Assembly (NCBI GenBank): GCA_026414565.1
Contig: JAOAIT010000011.1
Location: forward strand, 1-37,231
Source: Verrucomicrobiia bacterium
GTDB lineage: Bacteria > Verrucomicrobiota > Verrucomicrobiia > Limisphaerales > Fontisphaeraceae
Direction of reading: 5' to 3'
Length of the DNA: 37,231 bases
A program made the position numbers and the translations under genes. The notes below the pieces were generated by a model. The model searched no databases. It saw only the letters and a program-made list of their open reading frames with translations, and was not told the origin of the DNA. Positions 1-7,522 of the stretch are shown piece by piece. The stretch's first letter is position 1, and each line of letters starts with the position of its first letter.

Positions 1-60
1 GGTGGTGAACTGGGCTGGCGGGGAGGTGCATGAGTAGCAAGCTGGCAGCAGGAAGGGAGA

Positions 61-80
61 TTTCGGCGGGGACGCCGAAA
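61..80. repeat. Perfect hairpin with GGGA loop
   Basis: An 8-bp perfect inverted repeat (TTTCGGCG / CGCCGAAA) encloses a four-base GGGA loop. No T-run follows on either strand, so it does not look like an intrinsic terminator. It lies in the gene-free start of the window, upstream of the truncated RHS gene. Its function is unknown. Confidence 0.5.
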
Positions 81-156
81 CCAAATCAATTCAGCAGAGA
101 ATGACGAATAGGAATTATGCACCCCGTCTTACACATCCGCCTGCGACTCTCCCGCT

Positions 157-184
157 TTGCATTTTGCACTTTGCACTTTGCATT
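157..184. repeat. Four tandem TTGCAYT heptamers
   Basis: Four consecutive 7-base units (TTGCATT, TTGCACT, TTGCACT, TTGCATT) lie in the non-coding stretch just before the truncated RHS gene. The array is short and perfect apart from one C/T position. It marks the region where the normal upstream part of an RHS gene is missing and could be a small intergenic repeat or a scar of rearrangement. No gene is supported in bases 1-288. Confidence 0.6.
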
Positions 185-330
185 TCCCCATCCCCCTGAA
201 TGGCCTTGAACGAAGAGAGGTTTTGGGGGATATTGGCTCCGGGTCAGCCGGAAACCATGCAAGCGTGGGGAACCATCGGCACGTATGAGGCCAGGGAGGA
301 GGCAAAACCATCCCGCAGGATTCCTCTCCT

Positions 331-1398
331 TTGAACGATGCTTGCAACGAGGGCGTGTTGCTGGCGACGGTGATTCATCATGGCCCGGATGCGGGGGTGT
401 ATTTTCCGTTCTATGATGGGAATGGGAATGTGATGGGGTATGTGCGGGGGGCGGATGGCTTGTTGGTGGTGCAATATGAGTACGGCCCCTTTGGCGAACT
501 CCTCCGCGCCACCGGGCCCCTCTCCCAGACCTTCAACCCTCTCTTCTCCACCAAATACCTCGACTGGGAAACCGGCCTCCTCTACTACGGCCATCGCTAC
601 TACAATCCCACCACTGGAAGGTGGCCAAACAGAGACCCCATCCAAGAACGCGGCGGACTGAACCTGTATGGCTTTGTTCTCAACAATCCAGCGAATTACA
701 TCGACAAGCACGGCCTCTACAATCCAATCACAGGCCCGGATGGGAAACCCGCCGGACCGGGTTCGGGCTTGCCAGATCCGACGATTTTTCTTCCTCCGAA
801 TTTACAGCCGCCGCCATCAGCGCCAAAGCCGAAGAGTAAGTGCCCATGTCCCTTTTCGTTGAGTAAACTGGGATTTCCCGGAGAAGCCGGCGGTGGGCTG
901 TCAGCCGGCGCTGGAATGTTGCTTCCGGTAGCCGGCATTGGACCGTCAATCGGCTTTGAGGGATCAGTCGCAGCGATGGTGACGACGGAGTGTCGCTTCT
1001 GCATTTCAGCTCAGGTGACATTTCTTTTGGGCGTCGGAGTAATGGGAAGCGCGAGCATTGGGCCTGGTGTCAGTTATAGTCCGCGTGGTCTGGAAGGACC
1101 AGGAGCGGGAGTCGGTTTTGGAGTAAGCGTAGGCGGCGTGGAAGGCGCACCAGTTGGCGTTACGGGGGCAGTTGACGTGGATTTGTTGAATGGTGGAGTC
1201 GCAGGGGCTGTAACACGTCTCGGCCCGACGATTGCGATTGCAGCTTACGGACGCGGTTTTGTCTCTTGCACTGGTTGCGCAGATCCGCTTAACGGAAGCT
1301 GGATGGAAAGAGTTCTTCCTCAACAAGTCGCCCAGCAACGGCTGCTTCAATGCATTGCGGTCAACGTGGCGAAGCTTCTGCGTGAAGCTTCCCAATAG
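331..1398 (+). CDS. Truncated RHS repeat-core protein with unique C-terminal tip
   Basis: This is the 3' end of an RHS/YD-repeat protein. The RHS-core signature is clear: YDGNGNVMGY near residue 31, YEYGPFGE near 49, then YYGHRYYNP and GRWPNRDP (bases 616-639), followed by LNLYGFVLNNP. After the core comes a variable tip of about 230 residues that is glycine-rich and carries three CxC/CxxC cysteine pairs (CPCP, CRFC, CTGC). In full-length RHS proteins the core forms a shell and the tip is often a toxin. This tip matches no toxin family I recognise. The first in-frame start is TTG at 331 and the frame is closed by TGA at 286, so thousands of bases of normal RHS sequence are missing. It may be an orphan cassette awaiting recombination, or a pseudogene. 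A small membrane protein starts 7 bases downstream. Confidence 0.6.
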   Translation: MNDACNEGVLLATVIHHGPDAGVYFPFYDGNGNVMGYVRGADGLLVVQYEYGPFGELLRATGPLSQTFNPLFSTKYLDWETGLLYYGHRYYNPTTGRWPNRDPIQERGGLNLYGFVLNNPANYIDKHGLYNPITGPDGKPAGPGSGLPDPTIFLPPNLQPPPSAPKPKSKCPCPFSLSKLGFPGEAGGGLSAGAGMLLPVAGIGPSIGFEGSVAAMVTTECRFCISAQVTFLLGVGVMGSASIGPGVSYSPRGLEGPGAGVGFGVSVGGVEGAPVGVTGAVDVDLLNGGVAGAVTRLGPTIAIAAYGRGFVSCTGCADPLNGSWMERVLPQQVAQQRLLQCIAVNVAKLLREASQ

Positions 1399-1405
1399 AG
1401 CGTCT

Positions 1406-1690
1406 ATGGCGAGCGAAATGAAGAAGCTGCCCCAGCTTTGGTGGTGTTTCCTGCCAGTCTGGCTTTGGCTTCCGGCATTTCTTGGCATCATCACCTTGGT
1501 GGTTCGGGTTAACCTCTGGACGGGGTTTTTCGCCGCCTGCGTTTACATGCTGTTAAGTCTCCTGGCCTACGCCCCTATGCGCCGCAATCAACTATCCGTG
1601 CCCCAGACTTTGTTCTGGGTTGGTCTTGGAACAGCCGTGCTCGGCATTCCGGGTGTCGTTTTGATCTATGTGCTCTTTGGAAAAACCTGA
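1406..1690 (+). CDS. Small membrane protein after RHS tip (possible immunity protein)
   Basis: A 94-residue protein starting at ATG 1406 (a second ATG at 1418 is possible). It has about three hydrophobic segments: a first around WWCFLPVWLWLPAFLGIITLVV, a second around FFAACVYMLLSLLAY, and a third around WVGLGTAVLGIPGVVLIYVLF. It follows the RHS tip stop codon by 7 bases on the same strand, so the two are probably co-transcribed. Small proteins directly after RHS tips are commonly immunity proteins against the tip toxin. That role is inferred from position only; I recognise no family. The GC content looks lower than in the rest of the window, in common with its RHS neighbour. Confidence 0.6.
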   Translation: MASEMKKLPQLWWCFLPVWLWLPAFLGIITLVVRVNLWTGFFAACVYMLLSLLAYAPMRRNQLSVPQTLFWVGLGTAVLGIPGVVLIYVLFGKT

Positions 1691-2573
1691 CCTTTACGCT
1701 GTCCCGCACAAACGGCGAGAAGGAATCTGGCTCGCCTCAGGCCGGCTCGATAGCAGGTCGGCCACCCGCGCCTGCCGCACAGCCCTGGCGCTGCGTCTTC
1801 GCTGCGGGGTGCGGCAATGGAACGGATTTGCTGGCATGACGATGATGGCCGTGGAAATACAACTACAACGACGCCGTGGTGACAGTTCTGGCGGCCGGAC
1901 CGCCGGACGGGCACGGCGATCTATGCAGACAACACGCCTTGGTCGCCCGTCGTGCCGGAGGTATGGCCGTCGCGTTGTCGGCCGGTGGCCATCGCGTGAT
2001 CCCGTTGGTGATATCCCTGAGAGGAACCTTTACGCTTTCGTCCTCAACCACCCGGTTTCTTACATTGCCCCGGATGGTAAGCGGACCTGGGTGCCCTATC
2101 CATACCCGGGGCATTGGGTGGACGATCCTCACCCCCCACCTCCACCGCCGACCAATGCTCCTTTTATTGATTGCAGTGGGTATGATCAGTTTAAGAATTC
2201 TTCGTGCGTTACTTGCGGCGGATTCGGATCAGGGCAAAAGGACAAATATCCCGGGAAAGCTAAAAAAGTCTGCGAGGGATTTGCCAAAATGTATACTGCA
2301 GCGCACAACCAGTCTAATGCCGCTTGTGTCGCCAGTTGCCTGATCAAAGCAGAAGCCGCCATTCAGGCTTTCCCCAACTGTAGTGATCGAAACTGCTTTC
2401 GTCTTCTTGCGCATATGTCGTGCTACAAGGACTGCAGTTTTTGGCCAGATAAGGGATTGCCATCGGGAGGGCTATCGGTTGGGGCACTTGATCTCATACC
2501 CTCAGCAACCCTCTCCAGGTACTGCCAAGGGACCATTCTATCTTCATACTTCCTAACCAGCTTGGTAAGATGA
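1668..2573 (+). pseudogene. Second RHS tip fragment with cysteine-rich C-terminus
   Basis: The open frame runs from 1668, but RHS similarity is only visible from about 1955. GRWPSRDP (bases 1980-2003) and LYAFVLNHPVSYIAPDG are the usual end of an RHS core. Upstream of that, fragments that look like degraded RHS or repeat sequence occur in different frames (1690-1950), suggesting frameshifts or recombination junctions, so the true start is unknown. The tip of about 150 residues after the core has a proline stretch, then about a dozen cysteines, with no family I recognise. The stop codon overlaps the next gene's start as ATGA (2570-2573), indicating translational coupling. It may be a displaced RHS tip cassette; whether it is expressed is unclear. 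Confidence 0.5.
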
Positions 2574-3031
2574 GAAGTTTGATTACTGTTGCGTTGATGG
2601 CGACGTTTTCGCCCTTTGTAGCGGCCTATGCGCTTGTGCTATGGAAGCCGGACCGTTGGGGTGACACCCTGAATCCTTTCGCCATCCTCTTCATGGCATA
2701 CTTGGGAATGCTTACCTTCCCTGGCCTGATTCCTTATGTGATTGCGTTGATCGCCACCCCACTGGTGATGAGCGCAGTCGCGAAGCAGGACTTTTTCCGC
2801 TTGGCCTCTAAGAGGACGCTACTGCTTGGTGCATTGGGGGCGGGGATGATCGCCGGTCTCCTCGTCATGGCACCTGCTATGGTGCAGTCCACCAAGCACA
2901 ACTCACTCGATCTCACGCTTAATTGGGGATTCGCTGGTGCGGTTTCTGGCGGTCTCAGCCTAGTAGTAATCACACTTGTGTACCGGCGCTCTCTAAACTC
3001 CGCTCCCACCCCGCCTCATGCTGGAGCCTAG
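2570..3031 (+). CDS. Four-span membrane protein coupled to RHS tip (possible immunity protein)
   Basis: A 153-residue protein with about four hydrophobic segments (roughly residues 5-25, 38-66, 85-107 and 122-140) and a polar C-terminal tail. Its ATG overlaps the stop of the preceding RHS fragment (ATGA), so the pair is likely translated together. This repeats the arrangement of the first RHS tip and its own small membrane protein. By analogy with RHS/CDI systems it may protect the cell from the tip. No family is recognised; the immunity role is inferred from position. Confidence 0.65.
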   Translation: MRSLITVALMATFSPFVAAYALVLWKPDRWGDTLNPFAILFMAYLGMLTFPGLIPYVIALIATPLVMSAVAKQDFFRLASKRTLLLGALGAGMIAGLLVMAPAMVQSTKHNSLDLTLNWGFAGAVSGGLSLVVITLVYRRSLNSAPTPPHAGA

Positions 3032-3409
3032 TTTACTCCCCCGGATGGATCTTCGTCAGCAGTGCGCATACGGAGACTGAGCGGGGTAATTCCCTTTGAA
3101 AGAGCTACTCCCTCGGGATGAATTTCCGGGGCTGGTCCCCCCGCGCCCGCATTTTGGTTTTTGGCGTCAAAGGTGCGATCCGTGTTTTTGTCGTAGTAGG
3201 CCAGCAAGCCGTTGGATTTCGAGCGCAATGCGCAGCGGCAAGGTGTGGGCTGCTTTGCCTTATTTTGGGCAGGGGTGGCGCGGGCTAACCCGGGCAGCTT
3301 TCCCCATCCAGGCCTGGCTGGTCCAAGGGATGATGTAACCAACCCTGATAAGTGGAGGGCAAGTTTGGGAAATCTTTGCCAAACCCACTTGGTCCACGGA
3401 GCAGCAAGC
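3032..3409. other. Gene-poor stretch between RHS cassettes and LamG gene
   Basis: No convincing gene is visible. An antisense open frame covers most of it and contains a stretch beginning NGLLAYYDKNTDR that could be a decayed protein remnant, but it lacks a recognisable domain and a plausible start. No terminator with a T-run was seen after the upstream gene. Confidence 0.4.
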
Positions 3410-4318
3410 TTACTGGTTTTGCAGTACCGCGCGATAAAACCTTGCGGTGTTGCCTGGTGAGTTCCAATCAATGAAGGTGAAGGGAGTATGTTGAAGAGTT
3501 ATGTTGGTGACAGTGTTCCAAACATGGCTGTTCAACTGGGTGGCGTATTCTATGACGTAAGTTTCACCAATGATCCCGTTGATGGTCACGCCGGCATACA
3601 TTTGCAGAGCCAGGGCGGGCCCCATGGCGGCGAGGGACTGGATTTCGGAGCCTGATAACGCGCGGTTATAGATGCGGACCTCGTCCACCCATCCATTGAA
3701 ATATTCGTACTGCCCAAGCGCGCCAACGTTAAGGCTGCTGGTTCCCTCGCGAAACCGGGGCCCTTCAAAGATTTGCGCGGCCACCAGGGCTCCATCCACG
3801 AACAAGCAACTCGTATGGCCATCGTAAGTCCCCGCGACGTGATGCCATTGGCCGGGTTGAATCTGGCAATTTGTTGATACGATCCAATCGGCCCCTGAAG
3901 GACTAAAGATACCCCACTTAATCAGGCAGGTGGTACTTGTGTCTCTGTAGGATTGAATGAAATAACTCCGGTTGCCACCGCCACCAGCGTCCTTGCTCAA
4001 TATCCTGCCGTATCCGGTCAGGTTGCTGTTGAGGTTGAACCAGGCGGCGGCGGTGATATTGCTCGGCTCGAGCGTGGCGCTGTGGGGAATTTCCATGTAA
4101 CAATTTCCATCAAATCCGGCACACGCACCTTGTTTGCCGGCGGTCCACCTGATTCCATTTGTGCCCGCGGCATGGTTGGTCCCCACGGCATCCAGGCCAT
4201 TACCGTCAAGCGGATAATAGGCCACCAGGCCACTGGTAGAAGCCTGGCTGTATGCTTGGGGGGATGGGACCAAGGTCACGGTTATCGCGATCAATATTAT
4301 GGGCAAGGTTTTTTTCAT
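3410..4318 (-). CDS. Secreted LamG-domain protein
   Basis: A 302-residue secreted protein. The start chosen is the ATG giving MKKTLPIILIAITV, a typical signal peptide with a cleavage region near QAYSQA; an upstream in-frame start (4357) would put 13 extra residues before it. A concanavalin-like LamG/LamG-like jellyroll domain follows: GLVAYYPLDGNG at its start, then AAWFNL, GQWHHVAGTYDG, LFVDG and WVDEVRIYNRALSGSEI, all typical of this family, which binds or presents carbohydrates on the outside of the cell. The last 70 residues form a separate module ending in ARFYRAVL, of a kind common in Verrucomicrobiota exoproteins and seen again in the partial gene at the right edge. The exact ligand is unknown. 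Confidence 0.85.
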   Translation of the reverse strand: MKKTLPIILIAITVTLVPSPQAYSQASTSGLVAYYPLDGNGLDAVGTNHAAGTNGIRWTAGKQGACAGFDGNCYMEIPHSATLEPSNITAAAWFNLNSNLTGYGRILSKDAGGGGNRSYFIQSYRDTSTTCLIKWGIFSPSGADWIVSTNCQIQPGQWHHVAGTYDGHTSCLFVDGALVAAQIFEGPRFREGTSSLNVGALGQYEYFNGWVDEVRIYNRALSGSEIQSLAAMGPALALQMYAGVTINGIIGETYVIEYATQLNSHVWNTVTNITLQHTPFTFIDWNSPGNTARFYRAVLQNQ

Positions 4319-4742
4319 ACGTTTGAGTTGGTTAATGGTTTGCTGGGAGGAGAGCAAAGGGGGGTATGTTCACAAATGGTGTAACGAAAGTCTGAACAGA
4401 AATATTGACGGCAGGCGATGGTGACCGAGAAAGATCGAAGACACTCTTCCCCGCTTCCAATTTCCTGGTAATGAGCGACGGCACCCCACGTGGCAAACAT
4501 TGGGTATTTTGCCCAAACGGCTCATTTTTCAATAAGTGCCGAAGGAGGCTCGCCCCATGCGCTGGAGCTGCCCCTCAACTGCAGTTCAAGCTACAACGCA
4601 AAACCTCGCCGGCCCCATGCCATCCAAGCTAAGCCGCCCGCGCCAAGGAGTGAAAGGTTTGCCGGAGGGGCGAAAGGCCTGCGATAGGGGGCGCCTCTGC
4701 TGACGTTTAGGCTGCACCCCGTCCTCGCACCCATGATACCCC

Positions 4743-4761
4743 GGATTTGCAACGCAAATCC
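4743..4761. repeat. Perfect inverted repeat GGATTTGC-AAC-GCAAATCC
   Basis: An 8-bp perfect stem with a 3-base spacer. It is immediately followed by a second short complementary pair, CCCC(4760-4763)/GGGG(4769-4772). There is no T-run. It could be an operator-like site or part of a structured RNA; the function is not determinable from sequence alone. Confidence 0.5.
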
Positions 4762-4899
4762 CCAAAGTGGGGAGCGGAAAATTCTCCATCATCAAGGGCA
4801 GTCTGGCCGGCAGAGTAATCGCTTTGACGGCTGGGCGCATGATGGCGCCTTTCGCAGGGGTTAAGCATTAACAACCTACCAATAGTTGCGGCCAATTGT

Positions 4900-4922
4900 C
4901 AAGGTCTTGCCGCAAGACCTTG
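4900..4922. repeat. 10-bp perfect inverted repeat CAAGGTCTTG-CCG-CAAGACCTTG
   Basis: A 10-bp perfect stem with a 3-base spacer, about 320 bases upstream of the unrecognised gene at 5246. No T-run follows on either strand, so a terminator is unlikely. A dimeric regulator binding site or an RNA hairpin is possible. Confidence 0.55.
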
Positions 4923-5128
4923 GAAAGATGGGGGGGGGAAATCGTGACCGCCGTTATGGTGAAGCTCAGCGTCATAAGCACTGGCCACCTGGCGAGGCCC
5001 GGGCAGTGCGCCCCATCTTTGCCCTCCTCCCAGCGTGCTCAGCACCCGCTTGGGAAAGAGCCGCAGGCAATTCGCTCGCAGGCAAACCGGTGGGGGAGTG
5101 CGGGCGGCGGGAGGTTTTTATTTTGTCA

Positions 5129-5158
5129 TTGCGGGGGTGAGGAAGGGGCGCCTATAGT
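5129..5158 (+). promoter_or_regulatory. Candidate sigma-70-like promoter
   Basis: A -10-like TATAGT (5153-5158, five of six consensus bases) is preceded by TTGCGG (5129-5134, weak -35 match) at an 18-base spacing. It sits about 90 bases upstream of the start at 5246, the only gene it could serve. This rests on pattern matching only. Confidence 0.3.
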
Positions 5159-5245
5159 CGGGCAGAATCCCGCCGGGAATGTCCGAGCACGGCTGATGCG
5201 CCGTGCGCTGGCGGGGTTCCGGGCTGCAAATCAAAGTGTGTACGC

Positions 5246-6193
5246 ATGAAAAAAAGCGCCGCCAACTCTTCGTCTCCCGCGGCATCAACCGCCAAAACCA
5301 AAGCCTCCGCTTCCGGGCGCATCCATCCGGTGGTGATTTACCCGTTTCAGCCGCCCAATCATTTTCATGATTTGGAGGAGCTCTATGGGCTGGTGGCCCG
5401 CCTGGCGGCGGAGCCGCAGCGTTTTGCGCGGCCGCTGACGGTTATGGATCGCAAGACCGCCGCCCGGCTGCGGGGCGATAAAAACTTTGAGGCGTTTCGC
5501 AACGGCAAGGTGGCCTCCTGCTCGGACCTGCTGGAGGCGTGGTGTGTGGATACGTGCCAGATGTGGTACACCGGTCTGGGCGTGGCGCTGGATCGCGGGC
5601 GGCCGGGGGACGTGTACTGGCTGATCCCGGGAGATTTCAATTACGGCTCGCCAGTGGGGCGGGAGGTGTTGGGGCGGCTGCACGATCTGCCGGAAATCAT
5701 CGAGGAGCTGGATCAGGATTTTTGTGTGGGGGAAATCACCCGCGACGAATGCGATTCAAAGTGTTTAATTGACACTTATGGCACGTTTGCCCTGTTGTTG
5801 AACTGGTTTCCGGAGGAGGCCCAGGAGATCCGCCGCGTGTGCGAGCGTCCCCGTTCCGAATTCTTTGCCATCAGCCACAATTTCCTGCAGGAGGTCATGC
5901 ACCAGCGGTGGTATCCCTATGAGCAAACGCTGGTCATTTTGTTGCAGGCCGCCTTCAGCAAACGGCGGGTCAGCCGCTTTGCGGTGGGGGATTTGACGGA
6001 TCTGCCGCATGGCCAGGACACTCTGGCGGCTGCAGTGCAGCAAATTGAACGCCTGGAGCGCGTGCTCAAAATGGTCTGGCGCGAGCGCCACGAGCGGGAG
6101 CGCGACTGGTTCGCGCGTTACCGACAACTGGAGGAGCAGTCCAACCAGATTCGCACCACGGCCAACGCCCTGCTTTCCCGTCTGCTCAAGTAG
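5246..6193 (+). CDS. Conserved-looking protein of unknown function
   Basis: A 315-residue cytoplasmic protein with no signal peptide or membrane span. The first 28 residues are Ala/Ser/Lys-rich and probably disordered. The body begins RIHPVVIYPFQPPNHFHD and contains motif-like segments VYWLIPGDFNYGSP, ITRDECDSKCLIDTYGTFALLLNWFPE and RWYPYEQTLVILLQAAF. The last 50 residues are a charged helix (RHERERDWFARYRQLEEQ), probably coiled-coil. The strand-like VVIYPF start and PGDFNY segment loosely recall nucleotide-sugar enzymes, but I cannot place it in a family. It stands alone, with a candidate promoter upstream and a convergent neighbour downstream. Even composition and domain-like conservation make it a convincing gene. 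Confidence 0.75.
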   Translation: MKKSAANSSSPAASTAKTKASASGRIHPVVIYPFQPPNHFHDLEELYGLVARLAAEPQRFARPLTVMDRKTAARLRGDKNFEAFRNGKVASCSDLLEAWCVDTCQMWYTGLGVALDRGRPGDVYWLIPGDFNYGSPVGREVLGRLHDLPEIIEELDQDFCVGEITRDECDSKCLIDTYGTFALLLNWFPEEAQEIRRVCERPRSEFFAISHNFLQEVMHQRWYPYEQTLVILLQAAFSKRRVSRFAVGDLTDLPHGQDTLAAAVQQIERLERVLKMVWRERHERERDWFARYRQLEEQSNQIRTTANALLSRLLK

Positions 6194-6317
6194 GAAAAGC
6201 TGCCATCCCGGCTGTGCCCCAACCGGCGGCGTTTTGGGGTAAGGGGGGCGGGACGGTGGCAGGGACACTTCCCGCACGGCGATAGCGTGCCCGCGCCCGC
6301 GAATCGCAGCCCCTCCC

Positions 6318-7346
6318 TCAACCCTGGCCCTGCCGCTGGCGTTCATCCACGGGGCCGTAGCGCGGGCCAAGGGTTTGGGCCAGCTCACGGCCAAACTTGA
6401 GCAAATCCTCGCGCTCGGTCTCGGTGAGGGGCTTGTATTGACGGGCCAGGTTCACATTTTGCCGCGCCTGCTCCAGGGTGAAAGGCCCGATGATGGCCGA
6501 GCTGACGCCGGGCAGGTCCAGGGCATACGCCATGGCCTGCGCGAGCCGTTCGGGCGGTGTGTTGCAACCCACCCAGCCTTTGCGGTGATTGGGGAAGCCG
6601 CCCTTGATGCCGGCATACACCTTCATGGCCACCACGCCCACGTTTTGTTTGCGGCACTCAGGGAGCACCTTTTCTTCAAACCCGTAGATGTTGCGGTCGG
6701 CGTAGTTCATCACGGTCATCATCACGTCAATTTGCCGGGTCTCCAGCATCTTGACGTATTTCCACGGGTTGGCGTGGCCGGACATGCCGATGAAGCGCAG
6801 TTTGCCGGCCTCCTTCTGTTTGAGCAGATATTCGAGCACCCCCTCTTTGGCCAGCACGCGATCCAGGTTTTTGCCGCCCAAATGGTGGATGTGCACCAAA
6901 TCCACGTGGTCCACCTTGAGCAGCCGCAGGCTTTGGGTGAGGGACTTCTCGGCCTCCGCCGCGTTGTCCGTCCAGACTTTGGTCACCAAAAACAACTTGT
7001 CGCGGCGGGCGGGGACGAGGTTGCCCAGGACTTCCTCGGCAATGCCGTAGCCGCGGGCGGTGTCAATGTAGTTGACCCCGCTATCCATGACCTCGCCAAA
7101 AATGCGCTCGGCCTCCTTGGCGTCAATGCGTGCTTCGCCGATGGGGGCGGTGCCCAGGCCCAGGATGGTGACCTGCACGCCCGTGCGGCCCAGCACTCGC
7201 TTGGGCAGGGCGCCGGCATCCGCACCCCCGCCGGCGGCGGCACGGGTCATCACGGGCGCCGCGCCGAGGGCCGCGCCGGCCATCAGCGTGGTGTGGAGGA
7301 AACGTCGGCGGCTGCAGCCACCGACAGGCGAGGCGGGTGGATTCAT
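6318..7346 (-). CDS. Tat-exported aldo/keto reductase
   Basis: A 342-residue NADPH-type aldo/keto reductase. The N-terminus carries a twin-arginine signal (SRRRFLHT near residue 12, then an Ala-rich hydrophobic stretch), so it is likely exported folded. The AKR barrel begins at KRVLGRTGVQVTILGLG. The catalytic tetrad is visible: Asp and Tyr in YIDTARGYG, Lys in LVTKVW, and His in DLVHIHHLG. The C-terminal SSAIIGPFTLEQARQN corresponds to the cofactor-binding loop. Such Tat-tagged AKRs are common in Planctomycetes and Verrucomicrobiota and may act on sugars in the periplasm; the substrate is unknown. The gene is transcribed in the same direction as the esterase that precedes it, with about 175 bases between them. 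Confidence 0.9.
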   Translation of the reverse strand: MNPPASPVGGCSRRRFLHTTLMAGAALGAAPVMTRAAAGGGADAGALPKRVLGRTGVQVTILGLGTAPIGEARIDAKEAERIFGEVMDSGVNYIDTARGYGIAEEVLGNLVPARRDKLFLVTKVWTDNAAEAEKSLTQSLRLLKVDHVDLVHIHHLGGKNLDRVLAKEGVLEYLLKQKEAGKLRFIGMSGHANPWKYVKMLETRQIDVMMTVMNYADRNIYGFEEKVLPECRKQNVGVVAMKVYAGIKGGFPNHRKGWVGCNTPPERLAQAMAYALDLPGVSSAIIGPFTLEQARQNVNLARQYKPLTETEREDLLKFGRELAQTLGPRYGPVDERQRQGQG

Positions 7347-7522
7347 GGGATCAAGTATTTTGGGCCGGCATCAGCCGACCGGTTTTCAGTGTTGATGGCA
7401 AGAACATGCCACGCTTTCTCGCGGATGGCAATCTCCTGCTGCGCCGCAGGCGCAACCGAGACAAACCGCCTGCTGCTGCCCATCTGAGAGGCCGGCCGGC
7501 CATGCGATTTTGCCCGGATCCC

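Larger units (their letters stand above)
4319..5245. other. 927-base intergenic region without a supported gene
   Basis: No open frame here has a recognisable domain or plausible start. The region holds two perfect inverted repeats (4743-4761 and 4900-4922) and a candidate promoter before the next gene (5129-5158). It could contain a small RNA or attenuator, but nothing identifies one. Confidence 0.5.

Noticed and set aside
3028-3471. 147-codon minus-strand frame beside the LamG gene
   Set aside because: It overlaps the LamG stop region, has no recognisable domain or signal, and could at best be a decayed remnant.
6194-6317. CCCCAA / TTGGGG pair between convergent genes as a terminator
   Set aside because: The stem is only 6 bp with a long loop and no T-run on either strand.
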